Assembly: GCA_963807385.1 (NCBI GenBank)
Contig: CAWEBQ010000003.1
Span: forward strand, 124,001-188,000
Direction of reading: 5' to 3'
Length of the DNA: 64,000 nucleotides
Source: JBDTSW01 sp963807385
GTDB lineage: Bacteria > Actinomycetota > Thermoleophilia > Solirubrobacterales > 70-9
The notes beneath the pieces are model-generated. The model did no database searches. It was not told the DNA's origin and worked only from the letters and a program-made list of their open reading frames with translations. The position numbers and the translations under genes are program-made. Of the stretch, positions 19,597-27,973 are shown piece after piece; position 1 is the first letter of the stretch, and every line of letters begins with the position of its first letter.

Positions 19597-21048
19597 GTGG
19601 AAGCCACGGCAGCAGGTCGCTACGAGTCCGGTCCCGAGCGGCCCCACCCGGTCACCCACAATCCGCTCGTGCGCATCGGCCTCGACCTGCGCGACGAGTG
19701 GCGGACGCGAGGCCACTACCCGCCCGGCCCCACGCGCTTCAGCGCCAGGCGCACCTACGGGATCGTCCACGACCCGCTGCCGATCCTGCTCACGTCCTAC
19801 GAGCGGTTCGGCCCTGTTTTCTCGACGCGCCTATTTCACGGGAAGCAGGTCTGGATGCTGGGCCCCGAGGCAAACAACTTCGTGCTGGTCGCCCACCCGG
19901 AGAACTTCGTCTGGCGCGACGGGAGCTTCGGGGACCTGATCCCGCTACTCGGCGACGGCCTGCTGACGATCGACGGCGACTACCACGACCGCGCCCGCCG
20001 GATCATGATGCCCGCCTTCCACAGCGAGCAGATCGAGGCTTCCCACATCACGATGTCCGAGGAGGCCGCCATCGCGATGGAGGGCTGGCGCGAGGGCGAC
20101 ATCGTCGACGTCTACGAGTGGATGCGGAACCTCGCGATGCGGATCGCGATGCGCGCCCTGCTCGGCCTCGATCCCGACGAGGCGGGCCACGGGGCCGACG
20201 CCGCGCACCACTTCGAGGTCGCGCTCGGCTTCTACGGGACCGACGCCCCGGTGCGGGTCCTGCGCGGCCCCGGGAGCGCTTGGCGCCGGATGATCCGCTC
20301 CCGGGCCGTGCTCGACGAGATCGTTTTCGGCGAGATCTCGAAACGCCGGGCGCACCCGGACCAGAAGCGCCTCGACATCCTCAGCCTCCTGGTCTCCGCA
20401 CGCGACGAGGACGGGTCGGGGCTTTCCGACACGGAGATCCGAGACCAGGCGATGACGCTGATGTTCGCCGGCCACGACACCTCGACGTCGACGATCTCCT
20501 TCCAGCTCTACGAGCTCTCGAGGGCGCCCGAGGTGCGGGCGCGGCTGCGCGAAGAGCTCGACTCGGTACTCGACGGCGAGGCGCCCGACGCGGCGACGCT
20601 CCACCGCGAGCTGCCCTATCTGGACATGGTGACCGACGAGACGCTTCGCCTTTACCCCCCGGCTTGGATCGGCCCGCGCCGGGCGATTCGCAGCTTCGAG
20701 TTCGCCGGGCACGAGGTGCCCGCCGGCGCCTACGTGAACTACTGCTCGTACGCCAGCCACCGCCTGCCCCACGTCTTCCCGGACCCTCACCGCTTCGACC
20801 CCGAGCGCTTCACCAAGGAGCACAAGACCGCCCTTCCCCGGGGGGCCTACGTACCGTTTGGCTCGGGCTCGCGGATCTGCATCGGAAAGCGCTTTGGCCA
20901 GACCGAGGTCAAGCTCGTCACGGCCATGGCCCTGCAGCGCTTCGACTTCGAGCTTCTACCCGGACACCAGATGACGGTTCGCCAGATGCCCACGCTGGGG
21001 CCCAAGGGCGGGCTGCCGATGCGGGTCCGCCCACGGACACCCTCCTAG
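19597..21048 (+). CDS. Cytochrome P450
   Basis: A 483-residue haem monooxygenase. The I-helix oxygen-activation motif is MFAGHDTSTST (about residue 288-298), the K-helix ExxR is in TDETLRLYPP, the PERF motif is in FDPERFTKE, and the haem-ligand Cys lies in FGSGSRICIGKRF (about residue 428). No membrane anchor is seen, and no redox partner is encoded nearby. GTG 19597 is chosen because of the TACGGT box 6 bases upstream; an in-frame GTG at 19546 would add 17 residues with three Cys that look non-native. The enoyl-CoA hydratase gene follows after 11 bases. Confidence 0.95.
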   Translation: MEATAAGRYESGPERPHPVTHNPLVRIGLDLRDEWRTRGHYPPGPTRFSARRTYGIVHDPLPILLTSYERFGPVFSTRLFHGKQVWMLGPEANNFVLVAHPENFVWRDGSFGDLIPLLGDGLLTIDGDYHDRARRIMMPAFHSEQIEASHITMSEEAAIAMEGWREGDIVDVYEWMRNLAMRIAMRALLGLDPDEAGHGADAAHHFEVALGFYGTDAPVRVLRGPGSAWRRMIRSRAVLDEIVFGEISKRRAHPDQKRLDILSLLVSARDEDGSGLSDTEIRDQAMTLMFAGHDTSTSTISFQLYELSRAPEVRARLREELDSVLDGEAPDAATLHRELPYLDMVTDETLRLYPPAWIGPRRAIRSFEFAGHEVPAGAYVNYCSYASHRLPHVFPDPHRFDPERFTKEHKTALPRGAYVPFGSGSRICIGKRFGQTEVKLVTAMALQRFDFELLPGHQMTVRQMPTLGPKGGLPMRVRPRTPS

Positions 21049-21051
21049 ACT
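21046..21051 (+). promoter_or_regulatory. TAGACT -10-like box formed by the P450 stop codon
   Basis: The P450 stop codon TAG is the first half of a TANNNT hexamer that ends 8 bases before the hydratase ATG 21060, so an internal leaderless transcript could start here. Two other gene junctions in the window share this design. Confidence 0.35.
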
Positions 21052-21059
21052 TTCGCCGG

Positions 21060-21851
21060 ATGCCATCGCACGAGACCATTGACGTTCGGATCGACGGCGC
21101 CGCCGCCACGATCGAGCTCAACCGCCCCGACCAGCTGAACGCCTGGGACCTCAAGCTGGGGACCGAGCTCCACGAGGCGGTGAAGGCCATCTCGGCCCAC
21201 GAGGGCGTGCGCGCGGTGATGATCACCGGCGCCGGCCGGGCCTTCTCCTCCGGCGCCGATCTGAAGGAGGAGCGCAGCGCCGACGACGGGCTGCCCGACC
21301 TCGGCGAGCGACTCAAATCGCTGTACAACCCCATCATCCTCGAGATCCGGGAGATGCCGAAGCCGGTGGTCGCCGCCGTCAATGGCCCCGCGGTGGGCGT
21401 CGGCTGTGCTCTCGCGCTCGCCTGCGACCTGATCGTCGCGGCGGAATCCGCGTACTTCCTCCTGGCCTTCGTGAACATCGGACTGGTGCCCGACGGCGGC
21501 TCGAGCGCGACCGTTCCCGCCCGGGCCGGGCTCGCCCGGGCCGCGGAGATGGCGATGCTGGGCGAAAAGGTTCCCGCCGCCCAGGCGCTGGACTGGGGCC
21601 TGGTCAACCGGGTCGTCCCCGATGACCAGCTCGCCGCCGAGGGCGTCACGCTTCGCGATCGCCTCGCGGGGGGACCGACACGCTCCTACGCCAACACCAA
21701 GCGCCTGCTCAACCGGCGTCTCCTCGCCAGGCTCGACGAGCAGCTCGATGCCGAGGCCGACTTCCAAAGCGAGCAGGGGCGCACCGCGGACTTCGTCGAG
21801 GGGGTCCTCTCGTTCGTACAGAAGCGCGACGCCAACTTCACCGGCACCTAG
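21060..21851 (+). CDS. Enoyl-CoA hydratase/isomerase family protein
   Basis: A 263-residue crotonase-fold enzyme. The oxyanion-hole segments are GRAFSSGADLKEE (about 61-73) and NGPAVGVGCALALACDL, and the position of the second catalytic residue is in NIGLVPDGGSSATVP, where Asp/Gly occupy the place of the second Glu found in classical hydratases. That suggests an isomerase- or PaaG-like activity rather than plain hydration. The C-terminal helices TKRLLNRR and ADFVEGVLSFVQKRDANF are typical. It is 11 bases downstream of the P450 gene and probably co-expressed. Confidence 0.9.
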   Translation: MPSHETIDVRIDGAAATIELNRPDQLNAWDLKLGTELHEAVKAISAHEGVRAVMITGAGRAFSSGADLKEERSADDGLPDLGERLKSLYNPIILEIREMPKPVVAAVNGPAVGVGCALALACDLIVAAESAYFLLAFVNIGLVPDGGSSATVPARAGLARAAEMAMLGEKVPAAQALDWGLVNRVVPDDQLAAEGVTLRDRLAGGPTRSYANTKRLLNRRLLARLDEQLDAEADFQSEQGRTADFVEGVLSFVQKRDANFTGT

Positions 21852-21868
21852 GTGAAGAGACCTCTCCG

Positions 21869-22105
21869 CTAAGAACGCTTCTTCTTGCGCAGGTTCTTCG
21901 GCGGATTCGCCTTGCGCTCGGCCGGGGTCATCTGCCTGATCGTGAGCGTGCCGTCGGCTACCTGCTCCTCGATCAGCTTAAGCCGCTCCTCCCGGCGCTT
22001 CTGCTGGCGCGATGCCGTCGGACCGGTCCCCCTCGCGGGCTTCTTCTCCTCGTTGCCCTTGCCCTTGGCCTCATCGTCCTTGGCCTCATCGTCCTTCCCG
22101 GCCAT
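21869..22105 (-). CDS. Small highly charged Lys/Glu-rich protein
   Basis: 78 residues with no recognised domain. The N-terminal third is a near repeat (KDDEAKDDEAKGKG, encoded by two tandem copies of a 15-base unit), the middle is basic (RQQKRREERLKLIEEQV, likely one helix) and the C-terminus is NLRKKKRS. It is probably disordered with one helix and could bind RNA or ribosomes, but that is a guess. ATG 22105 lies 2 bases after the stop of the SRPBCC gene, so the two are co-translated. A longer frame upstream is only the SRPBCC gene read out of frame. Confidence 0.6.
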   Translation of the reverse strand: MAGKDDEAKDDEAKGKGNEEKKPARGTGPTASRQQKRREERLKLIEEQVADGTLTIRQMTPAERKANPPKNLRKKKRS

Positions 22106-22107
22106 CG

Positions 22108-22578
22108 TCAGTCCTCCCCTTCCCCGTCGGCGTCGCCCTCGACGAAAGATTTGAGCTTGCCTGGCATCGTGTCCACCATCTGCTTGCGGAGCAGGTCCAC
22201 GACCGGTCCTCGAACGACCATGCCGAGCATCCGCCCGAGGTCGACCGAGAGCGAATACGTCGCGCGGGTCGTTCCGTCCCCAAGGTCTTCCAACGCCCAA
22301 CTCCCCTCGACCGCCGACATGTCGCCGCTCTCCTGTTCCCACGAGATGCTCCCGGCCTCCGCGTAGGAGAACCGCAGGCGCGACTTGAGATCACGAACCT
22401 TGCCGTCGGTGACCGTGTCGACGAGTATCTGTCGGCCGGCCGAGTCGCGCTCGACGGCCGAGGCGTCCTTGATCTGCGGTTGCCACTGCGGCGAGCCCTC
22501 GACGTCCGCGGCCACCTCGAAGACGCGCGCGATCGGCGCCTGGATCACCTCGCTTGCCTCGCCCTCGATCCGGCCCAT
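22108..22578 (-). CDS. SRPBCC family protein
   Basis: 156 residues of START/polyketide-cyclase-like fold. The N-terminal strand ASEVIQAPIARVFEVAADVEGSPQWQPQI, the beta-rich middle (DLKSRLRFSYAEAGSISWEQ) and a long C-terminal helix (VVDLLRKQMVDTMPGKLKSFVEG) are characteristic. No catalytic residues are apparent; ligand unknown. TAGGGT (22585-22590) ends 6 bases before ATG 22578, and its TAG is the stop codon of the upstream oxidase gene. The small charged protein is encoded 2 bases downstream. Confidence 0.82.
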   Translation of the reverse strand: MGRIEGEASEVIQAPIARVFEVAADVEGSPQWQPQIKDASAVERDSAGRQILVDTVTDGKVRDLKSRLRFSYAEAGSISWEQESGDMSAVEGSWALEDLGDGTTRATYSLSVDLGRMLGMVVRGPVVDLLRKQMVDTMPGKLKSFVEGDADGEGED

Positions 22579-22584
22579 GGCCGC

Positions 22585-22590
22585 ACCCTA
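22585..22590 (-). promoter_or_regulatory. TAGGGT -10-like box formed by the LhgO stop codon
   Basis: Minus-strand TAGGGT begins with the TAG stop of the oxidase gene and ends 6 bases before the SRPBCC ATG; no Shine-Dalgarno sequence is present. Confidence 0.45.
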
Positions 22591-23817
22591 TCCCAGGTCG
22601 AATGTCCGGTCCGCCTCGTCGGCGACGTGGCGAGCGATCGCCAGCGACGATGTCGCGCCCGGGGACGGTGCGTTGCGGACGTGGAGCGCACGAGCGGTGG
22701 CCGAGAAGGCGAAGTCGTCCACCAGCGATCCGTCGCGGCCGAGCGCCTGGGCGCGGATCCCGGCGAAGGCGGGCTCGACGTCGCCCACCGCGAGTTCCGG
22801 GACGAAGCGTCGGGCCGCTGCCACGAAGGCCCGGCGGCTGGCGGCGTGGTGAAGCTCCGTTGCGCCGGTTCGCCACCATCGCGACGCCAGGCGCCACGTC
22901 CCGGGCCATGCGAGTGTCTGCCCGAGATCCCGGAGACGGGCGCGACGCAGCGCGTACGCATCGCGCGCCGGGGCCATCAGCGCCGTCGGCCCGACAAGGA
23001 CGTCGCCGGAGGTGTGCCGCGTGAGGTGGACGCCCAGAAAGGGCAGCGCCGGGTCGGGAACCGGGTAGATCAGCGAGCGCACAAGGTGGCGGCGCTCGGG
23101 GCGGAGTCGCAGGTAGGCGCCGCGGAACGGAACGATCCGGGGGTCTGTCTTCGCCCCCGCCATGACCGCGAGCCGATCCGACCACGCTCCGGCGCAGAAG
23201 AGCGCGTGGCGGGCCTCGAGCGCCCCGTTTTTATGGCGAAGGACCAGGGCGCCCCGCCGCTCCTCCACGGCCTCCACCCCACTCCCCAAAGCGACCGTCC
23301 CGCCCGCCTCGCAAACGTCGTCGGCGAGCGCGTGGGACACCGCGCCGAAGTCGGCGATCCCGGTCTCCGGCGAATGCAGGCCCGCGACGCCAGCGGCGTG
23401 CGGCTCCAGTTCCTGGATGCCCTCCGCGTCCAGGCGCCGCAGGCCGGGTACGCCGTTCTCGTGCCCCCGGCGCTCGAGCTCGTCGAGCCGATCTACCTCA
23501 GACTGATCCGTCGCCACGATCAGCTTCCCGCACCGCTCGTGGGCGATCCCTTGCCGCTCACAGTACTCGTACATCGCGCCGATGCCCTCGCGGCAAAGTC
23601 GGGCCTTCAGCGAGCCCGGCTCGTAGTAGATCCCCGCATGAAGGACGCCGGAGTTGTGCGAGCTCTGATGGGGAGCGATCCCCTCCTCGTGCTCGAGCAC
23701 GCAGACGGACAGCGCGGGGTGTCGTCGCTGGAGCTCGCGTGCGGCCGCGAGCCCGAGGATGCCCGCGCCGACGACGGCCAGATCGCAGCGGTCCGGGGCG
23801 GGGTCGAACTCGGGCAC
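22588..23817 (-). CDS. lhgO: L-2-hydroxyglutarate oxidase (FAD-dependent)
   Basis: A 409-residue flavoprotein of the DAO family that oxidises L-2-hydroxyglutarate to 2-oxoglutarate, feeding electrons to oxygen or quinone. The FAD motif is LAVVGAGILGLAAARELQRR, followed by the LhgO signature SSHNSGVLHAGIYYEPGSLKA, then ETGIADFGAVSHAL and FLGVHLTRHTSGDVLVGP. These match LhgO (formerly YgaF) rather than glycerol-3-phosphate dehydrogenase. GTG 23817 is chosen because a TTG at 23865 adds basic residues foreign to the family. It is the last gene of the WS/DGAT-amine oxidase-LhgO cluster. Confidence 0.85.
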   Translation of the reverse strand: MPEFDPAPDRCDLAVVGAGILGLAAARELQRRHPALSVCVLEHEEGIAPHQSSHNSGVLHAGIYYEPGSLKARLCREGIGAMYEYCERQGIAHERCGKLIVATDQSEVDRLDELERRGHENGVPGLRRLDAEGIQELEPHAAGVAGLHSPETGIADFGAVSHALADDVCEAGGTVALGSGVEAVEERRGALVLRHKNGALEARHALFCAGAWSDRLAVMAGAKTDPRIVPFRGAYLRLRPERRHLVRSLIYPVPDPALPFLGVHLTRHTSGDVLVGPTALMAPARDAYALRRARLRDLGQTLAWPGTWRLASRWWRTGATELHHAASRRAFVAAARRFVPELAVGDVEPAFAGIRAQALGRDGSLVDDFAFSATARALHVRNAPSPGATSSLAIARHVADEADRTFDLG

Positions 23818-23876
23818 CTGCGGAAGGCTACGTAGCGGCCACCGCGGTCGCGCGCCTGCTCGCAAGCTGGCCGCGA

Positions 23877-25391
23877 CTAGCCAGCGCTGAGCTGAACGCT
23901 CGACCGCTGAAGCAGCCGCTTGGCCTCTCGCACCCCGGTCGAGAGGCCGCCGTCCGCGTAGCCGATTCGCGCTCGGCTGGTTGCCTCGCCGGCGAACAGA
24001 AACCTGCCGCCAACCGGCCGGGCCAGCAGGTCACACCCGTCGAGGCTCCCGCCGAGCGGCACCGAGCTGAAGGCGCCGCGGGTGTACGGGCTGGAGGACC
24101 AGCGCGAGAACGCAACCGCCTCCGGCGCCGGGATCGACCCCCCATGGACGTTCTCGAGCACGGCCGTGACCAGCGCGAGGATGCGCCGGCGCGGCAGGCG
24201 ATAGGCCGCACGGGCGAAGTTGGCCGAGCAGAGTCCGACCAGCGCCGGGCTCCCCGAGATGCGCTGAAGATCCAAAAACAGCGGGAACTCGAGCGGGACG
24301 CGATCGGAGATGTGCAGGATGTGGGTGCTGAGGTCGTCCTCCCAGAACGGCTCGGAGAAGGTCAGGGCGGCCTTCTCGAAGTGCCCGGCCCAGAGGCCGC
24401 GGAGCCCTCGGCGCTTGTGAGCGGGCAGCGGCGGGCTGAACTCGATCTCGCCGTGCTGGAGAACGCCCAGGGGCACGGTCACGAGCACATGCGAGCCGCG
24501 AAGGGCGCGGACCCGCCCGGTGGCGCGGTCCTGAGCGATCACCCGCACGCCAGCGGCCCCGCGCTCGACGCGCCTCACGCGGTGGCCCAGCCGAACGTCG
24601 GTGGCGCCCGCCATCGCCTCGATCAACAGGCGATAGCCGCCGACCGGAAAGTTGCCCTGGCCCACCCCGGTGTAGACGGGGTCGAAGTGGGCCGTGTAGT
24701 CGAACGACAGGCGTCCCCAATTGATGGCATCGCTCTGCTGCAGCACCATCCGCAAGAGGAACTCGGCGTAGCGCCGGGCATCGCCGGCCAGGCCATGCCG
24801 GTCGAGGTAGAGCCTGACGCCGTCACGAGCCGACGCCCGGGGACCGAGCTCGTCGCTCAGCCCCTCCATCTCCTCCTCGAACTGCACCAGGTGGGCGAAG
24901 GTTTCAAGCTTCGCGGGCAGCGGAACGTCCGCGCCCGTGTGGCCGTCGAAGAAGCGAATGAGCGCCGCGTCGCCCTCGATGTCGGCCGAGGTCTGCGCGA
25001 CACCGGCCTGGGTCGCGAACTGGGTCAACGGATTGCCCACCGGATCGTGGATCCACGAGCAGCCGAGGTCGATGGGGACGCCTCCGACATCCTTCGTGTG
25101 CGCGCGCCCGCCGAGCCGGCGACGGCCCTCGACGACCACGCAATCGATCCCGGCGTTGCGAAGTGCGTTGGCCGCCGTCAGCCCGGCCCAGCCCGCCCCG
25201 ACGATGATGACCCGCACCGGTTCGCCGTCGAGGCCGCCCGGGATCTCGGAGTTGCCGTCGTCGTACTCCTCGGTTGCAGTCCCGGCGAGCGCGCGCAGCG
25301 GCAGGGGAAGCGCCGCCGCCATTCCGGTGGCCGCCGCCAGCTCGAGCAGCCGTCGCCGTGTGAGCAGTCCGCCCCCGTCGAGCCGTTCCAT
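23877..25391 (-). CDS. Flavin amine oxidase, probably Tat-exported
   Basis: A 504-residue FAD-dependent amine oxidase (monoamine/polyamine oxidase family). The first 36 residues contain TRRRLLELAAATGMAAALPL, a Tat-like arginine motif plus hydrophobic core. The FAD motif is VIIVGAGWAGLTAANALR, then GGRAHTKDVGGVPIDLGCSWIH, and the C-terminal FAD-binding stretch GGRFLFAGEATSRARIGYADGG. The partner ATG touches the stop of the WS/DGAT gene (TAGATG), so translation is coupled. A substrate amine is not evident; export of a cofactor-loaded enzyme fits a Tat route. Confidence 0.9.
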   Translation of the reverse strand: MERLDGGGLLTRRRLLELAAATGMAAALPLPLRALAGTATEEYDDGNSEIPGGLDGEPVRVIIVGAGWAGLTAANALRNAGIDCVVVEGRRRLGGRAHTKDVGGVPIDLGCSWIHDPVGNPLTQFATQAGVAQTSADIEGDAALIRFFDGHTGADVPLPAKLETFAHLVQFEEEMEGLSDELGPRASARDGVRLYLDRHGLAGDARRYAEFLLRMVLQQSDAINWGRLSFDYTAHFDPVYTGVGQGNFPVGGYRLLIEAMAGATDVRLGHRVRRVERGAAGVRVIAQDRATGRVRALRGSHVLVTVPLGVLQHGEIEFSPPLPAHKRRGLRGLWAGHFEKAALTFSEPFWEDDLSTHILHISDRVPLEFPLFLDLQRISGSPALVGLCSANFARAAYRLPRRRILALVTAVLENVHGGSIPAPEAVAFSRWSSSPYTRGAFSSVPLGGSLDGCDLLARPVGGRFLFAGEATSRARIGYADGGLSTGVREAKRLLQRSSVQLSAG

Positions 25392-26774
25392 CTAGAGCAG
25401 GATCCCGGAGAGCTCCTCCACGGCCTCGCCGGTGTAGATCGCCAGACGCTGCACGTGTGGCAGGGTGTCGCGGGCCCCGGTGAAGCCGAAGTTCATCGTG
25501 CCCGCGTAGGAGAGGCAGGTGATGTTGAGCGCGTTGCCGTGGAGCAGCAGCGAGAGCGGAAAGAGGGCGTCGAGCCGGGCGCCGTTGAAGTACAGCGGCT
25601 CGGGCGGACCGGGCACGTTCGAGATCCCCGCGCTGAACGGGATCGGCGCGCGGCCGCCGAGGCCGGCCATGAGGCCCGCGATGTAAGGGCCGTTGAGCAG
25701 CAGCGTGTACGAGGTGCGGGCCGCCGGGGGCAACTCGCTCAGGTGCTGCTTGGCCTCGATCGTAGAGCGCTTGATCGCGTCCAGCCGCTCGATCGGAGCG
25801 GCCACGTTCGTCCCCAGCTCGGCCACCATCATGCCTATCGCCGTCCCGGTGCTCTCGTCGTCCGCGTCGCGCAGGTTGACTGGGATCCCGGCCGTCAGCG
25901 GCCGGTCCGGCAGGCGGCTGTGCTGGGTGAGGTAGCGCCGCAGTGCGGTCCCGCAGAGGTAGAGCACGATGTCGTTGAGCGTGCAACCAGCGGCCTTCGA
26001 CAGGTCCTTCAGGTGCTGGAGCTCGTACTGCTGGGTAGCGAATCGGCGCTGGCCGGCCAGCTTGCCCCCGAGGGCCGATCCGGGCGCTCGGTAGGGAGCC
26101 TGCAGACCGCCGTCGTCCACCGAGGCCCGGGTGAGCTGGATCGCCGCGCGGCCAAGGCCGGTTGCGGCGCTCGCGGCGCCCCGAGCGGCACCGGCGACGG
26201 CGCCCAGCGGCCCGCCGTTGGTCCCGCTTCTGCCAGAGCCCTTGCTGCCCGCGCCGACCGTCCAGAACGCGGGCATGTCGCGCTCGTCGGGGTCGGAGGA
26301 CAGCGCGCGGAGAATCATTCGCATCCCGCTGACGCCGTCGATCAGAGAGTGGTGCATCTTTACGTACATCGCGAAGCGGTTGCCCTCCAGGCCCTCGATG
26401 AGGTGCACCTCCCACAGCGGCCGGTGCATGTCGAGCTGGTGGCTGTGCAGGCGCGAGACGAGGATCCCAAGATCGCGCTGCCCGCCCGGATGAGGCAGGG
26501 CGGAATGACGGATGTGGTAGTCGAGATCGACGTCGCGCTCGGTGCGCATCAGCGGTGTCTTCGAACCCAGCAGCGGCGCCTGGACCAGGCGGAGGTTGAA
26601 CGGCGACGGAATCGTCTGGACGCCGCGCATCCGCTCGAACTCCTGCCGCAGGTAGTCGTCGGGCGCGTCGGGGGGGGGCGTGAACTCGAACAGCCCGCCC
26701 ACGTGCATCGGCGTATCGCGCGACTCGAGGACGAGCCATGCTGCGTCGAGTGGGGGAACCTGCATCACGGCCAC
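25392..26774 (-). CDS. Wax ester synthase/acyl-CoA:diacylglycerol acyltransferase
   Basis: A 460-residue WS/DGAT bifunctional acyltransferase that makes triacylglycerol or wax esters for storage. The catalytic HHxxxDG motif is MHHSLIDGVSG (His141, His142, Asp146). The N-terminus (PPLDAAWLVLESRDTPMHVGG) and the later motifs PVNLRDADDESTGTAIG and NVPGPPEPLYFNGARL are also diagnostic. GTG 26774 has a GAGGAG ribosome-binding site 7 bases upstream. The amine oxidase gene follows without a gap. A TAGGGT box at 26803-26808 (minus strand) is the likely promoter. Confidence 0.94.
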   Translation of the reverse strand: MAVMQVPPLDAAWLVLESRDTPMHVGGLFEFTPPPDAPDDYLRQEFERMRGVQTIPSPFNLRLVQAPLLGSKTPLMRTERDVDLDYHIRHSALPHPGGQRDLGILVSRLHSHQLDMHRPLWEVHLIEGLEGNRFAMYVKMHHSLIDGVSGMRMILRALSSDPDERDMPAFWTVGAGSKGSGRSGTNGGPLGAVAGAARGAASAATGLGRAAIQLTRASVDDGGLQAPYRAPGSALGGKLAGQRRFATQQYELQHLKDLSKAAGCTLNDIVLYLCGTALRRYLTQHSRLPDRPLTAGIPVNLRDADDESTGTAIGMMVAELGTNVAAPIERLDAIKRSTIEAKQHLSELPPAARTSYTLLLNGPYIAGLMAGLGGRAPIPFSAGISNVPGPPEPLYFNGARLDALFPLSLLLHGNALNITCLSYAGTMNFGFTGARDTLPHVQRLAIYTGEAVEELSGILL

Positions 26775-26802
26775 GGCTACTCCTCGGTCGGGTCGGCCTA
26801 AG

Positions 26803-26824
26803 ACCCTAGCCCCTCGCGTAGGGT
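26803..26824. promoter_or_regulatory. Divergent -10 boxes (WS/DGAT and chrA)
   Basis: ACCCTA (26803-26808, minus-strand TAGGGT) and TAGGGT (26819-26824, plus strand) form an inverted pair 10 bases apart. The plus-strand box ends 9 bases before the chrA ATG (leaderless); the minus-strand box gives a short leader carrying the GAGGAG site of the WS/DGAT gene. Confidence 0.5.
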
Positions 26825-26833
26825 GCCGCTCGC

Positions 26834-27973
26834 ATGCAAGAGGCTCCGGGGCACATCTTCCTGCGCTTCCTGCGCTTCGGCGCCCTCGCGTGGGGTGGTC
26901 CGGCTGCGCAGATCGAGCGCATCAAGGCCGAGTGCGTGGACCGCGAGGGGTGGACCTCGCCGGAGAGCTTCCGCCGAACCCTGGCCGTGTACCAGATTCT
27001 CCCCGGACCGGAGGCGACGGAGCTGTGCGTGTACTTCGGACGGCTGCGGGGCGGGCGCCTGGGCGCGTTCCTCGCCGGCCTCGGGTTCATGCTCCCGGGC
27101 TTCCTCCTGATGCTCGGCCTGACGGTCCTCTACGTCGAGGCCGACCTCTCCGGGAAGGTCGACGAGATCTTCTACGGCCTGACCGCGGCGGTGGTCGGGC
27201 TCGTTGCGCGAGCGGCCTTCCGCCTGTCGCGGTCATTCCTGACGGATCCAGTGCTCGTCCTGATCGCGGTGGCGGGGTTCGTGCTCACCGTGCTGGCCGG
27301 CGTGAGCTTCGTGTTCGTGCTGGCCGGGGCCGGTCTCGCCTACGAGCTCCTGAAGCGGGCCGGCACCCGGAAGGCACGGGCACGCTCGTTCGATCCCAGC
27401 CTGCCCGTCGCGGCGGGAATCCTTGCGGCCGTCGCCGTGCCGCTCACCGCCGAGATCTTTCTGGAGGGCCTGAAGGCGGGACTGCTGACGTTCGGGGGCG
27501 CCTACACGGTGATCCCGTTCCTCCAGGACAGCGCGGTCGATGCCCAGGGCTGGCTGACGCAGGAGGAGTTCGTCGATGGGCTCGCGCTCAGCGGGGCCCT
27601 CCCGGCCCCGCTGATCATCTTCTCCACCTTCGTCGGGTACATCGCCGGCGGCATGGCCGGGGGGCTCGCGATGACGGTGGGCATCTTCCTCCCTGCTTTC
27701 GTCTTCCCGATCTTTCTCCACCGCCAGCTGGTCGCGATCGCTGAGAACCCCCACATCCGCCCGTTTCTGCTGGGCGTCGCCGCAGGTGTGATCGGCCTGA
27801 TCGCCGCCGTCGCGCTGGACATCGCGCAGACGAGCATCGTCGATGTCCCGTCAGCGATGATCGCGCTCGGCGCGTTCGGAGCCCTGATGCGATGGCACGG
27901 CAGCCTGACCGTCGTCTGGGTGATGCTGAGCGCGGGCGCGATTGGCGCCACGCTGCAGCTGACGGTGCTCTAG
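26834..27973 (+). CDS. chrA: Chromate transporter (CHR family, two-domain)
   Basis: A 379-residue membrane protein of the chromate ion transporter family with two homologous halves. The first half carries FLRFGALAWGGPAAQIERI (the family GGPAAQI signature) and VYQILPGPEATELCVYFG; the second repeats it as LLTFGGAYTVIPFLQDSAVDAQGWLTQEEFVDGLALSGALPAP. About ten hydrophobic segments are visible. CHR proteins extrude chromate or, in many bacteria, may carry sulfate-like anions. The stop shares the palindrome CTAG with the stop of the convergent protease gene, so the two genes overlap by 4 bases. Confidence 0.93.
   Translation: MQEAPGHIFLRFLRFGALAWGGPAAQIERIKAECVDREGWTSPESFRRTLAVYQILPGPEATELCVYFGRLRGGRLGAFLAGLGFMLPGFLLMLGLTVLYVEADLSGKVDEIFYGLTAAVVGLVARAAFRLSRSFLTDPVLVLIAVAGFVLTVLAGVSFVFVLAGAGLAYELLKRAGTRKARARSFDPSLPVAAGILAAVAVPLTAEIFLEGLKAGLLTFGGAYTVIPFLQDSAVDAQGWLTQEEFVDGLALSGALPAPLIIFSTFVGYIAGGMAGGLAMTVGIFLPAFVFPIFLHRQLVAIAENPHIRPFLLGVAAGVIGLIAAVALDIAQTSIVDVPSAMIALGAFGALMRWHGSLTVVWVMLSAGAIGATLQLTVL

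Noticed and set aside
19434..21851. A single 805-codon plus-strand frame covering the P450 region and the enoyl-CoA hydratase.
   Set aside because: Only its last 263 codons (from ATG 21060) are real; the first part is the P450 gene read in the wrong frame, so it is not a fusion protein.
23739..26801. A 1,020-codon open frame on the plus strand opposite LhgO, amine oxidase and WS/DGAT.
   Set aside because: GC-rich antisense frame; its residues are Arg/Gly/Ala/Asp-rich without domains, while the minus strand encodes three clear enzymes.
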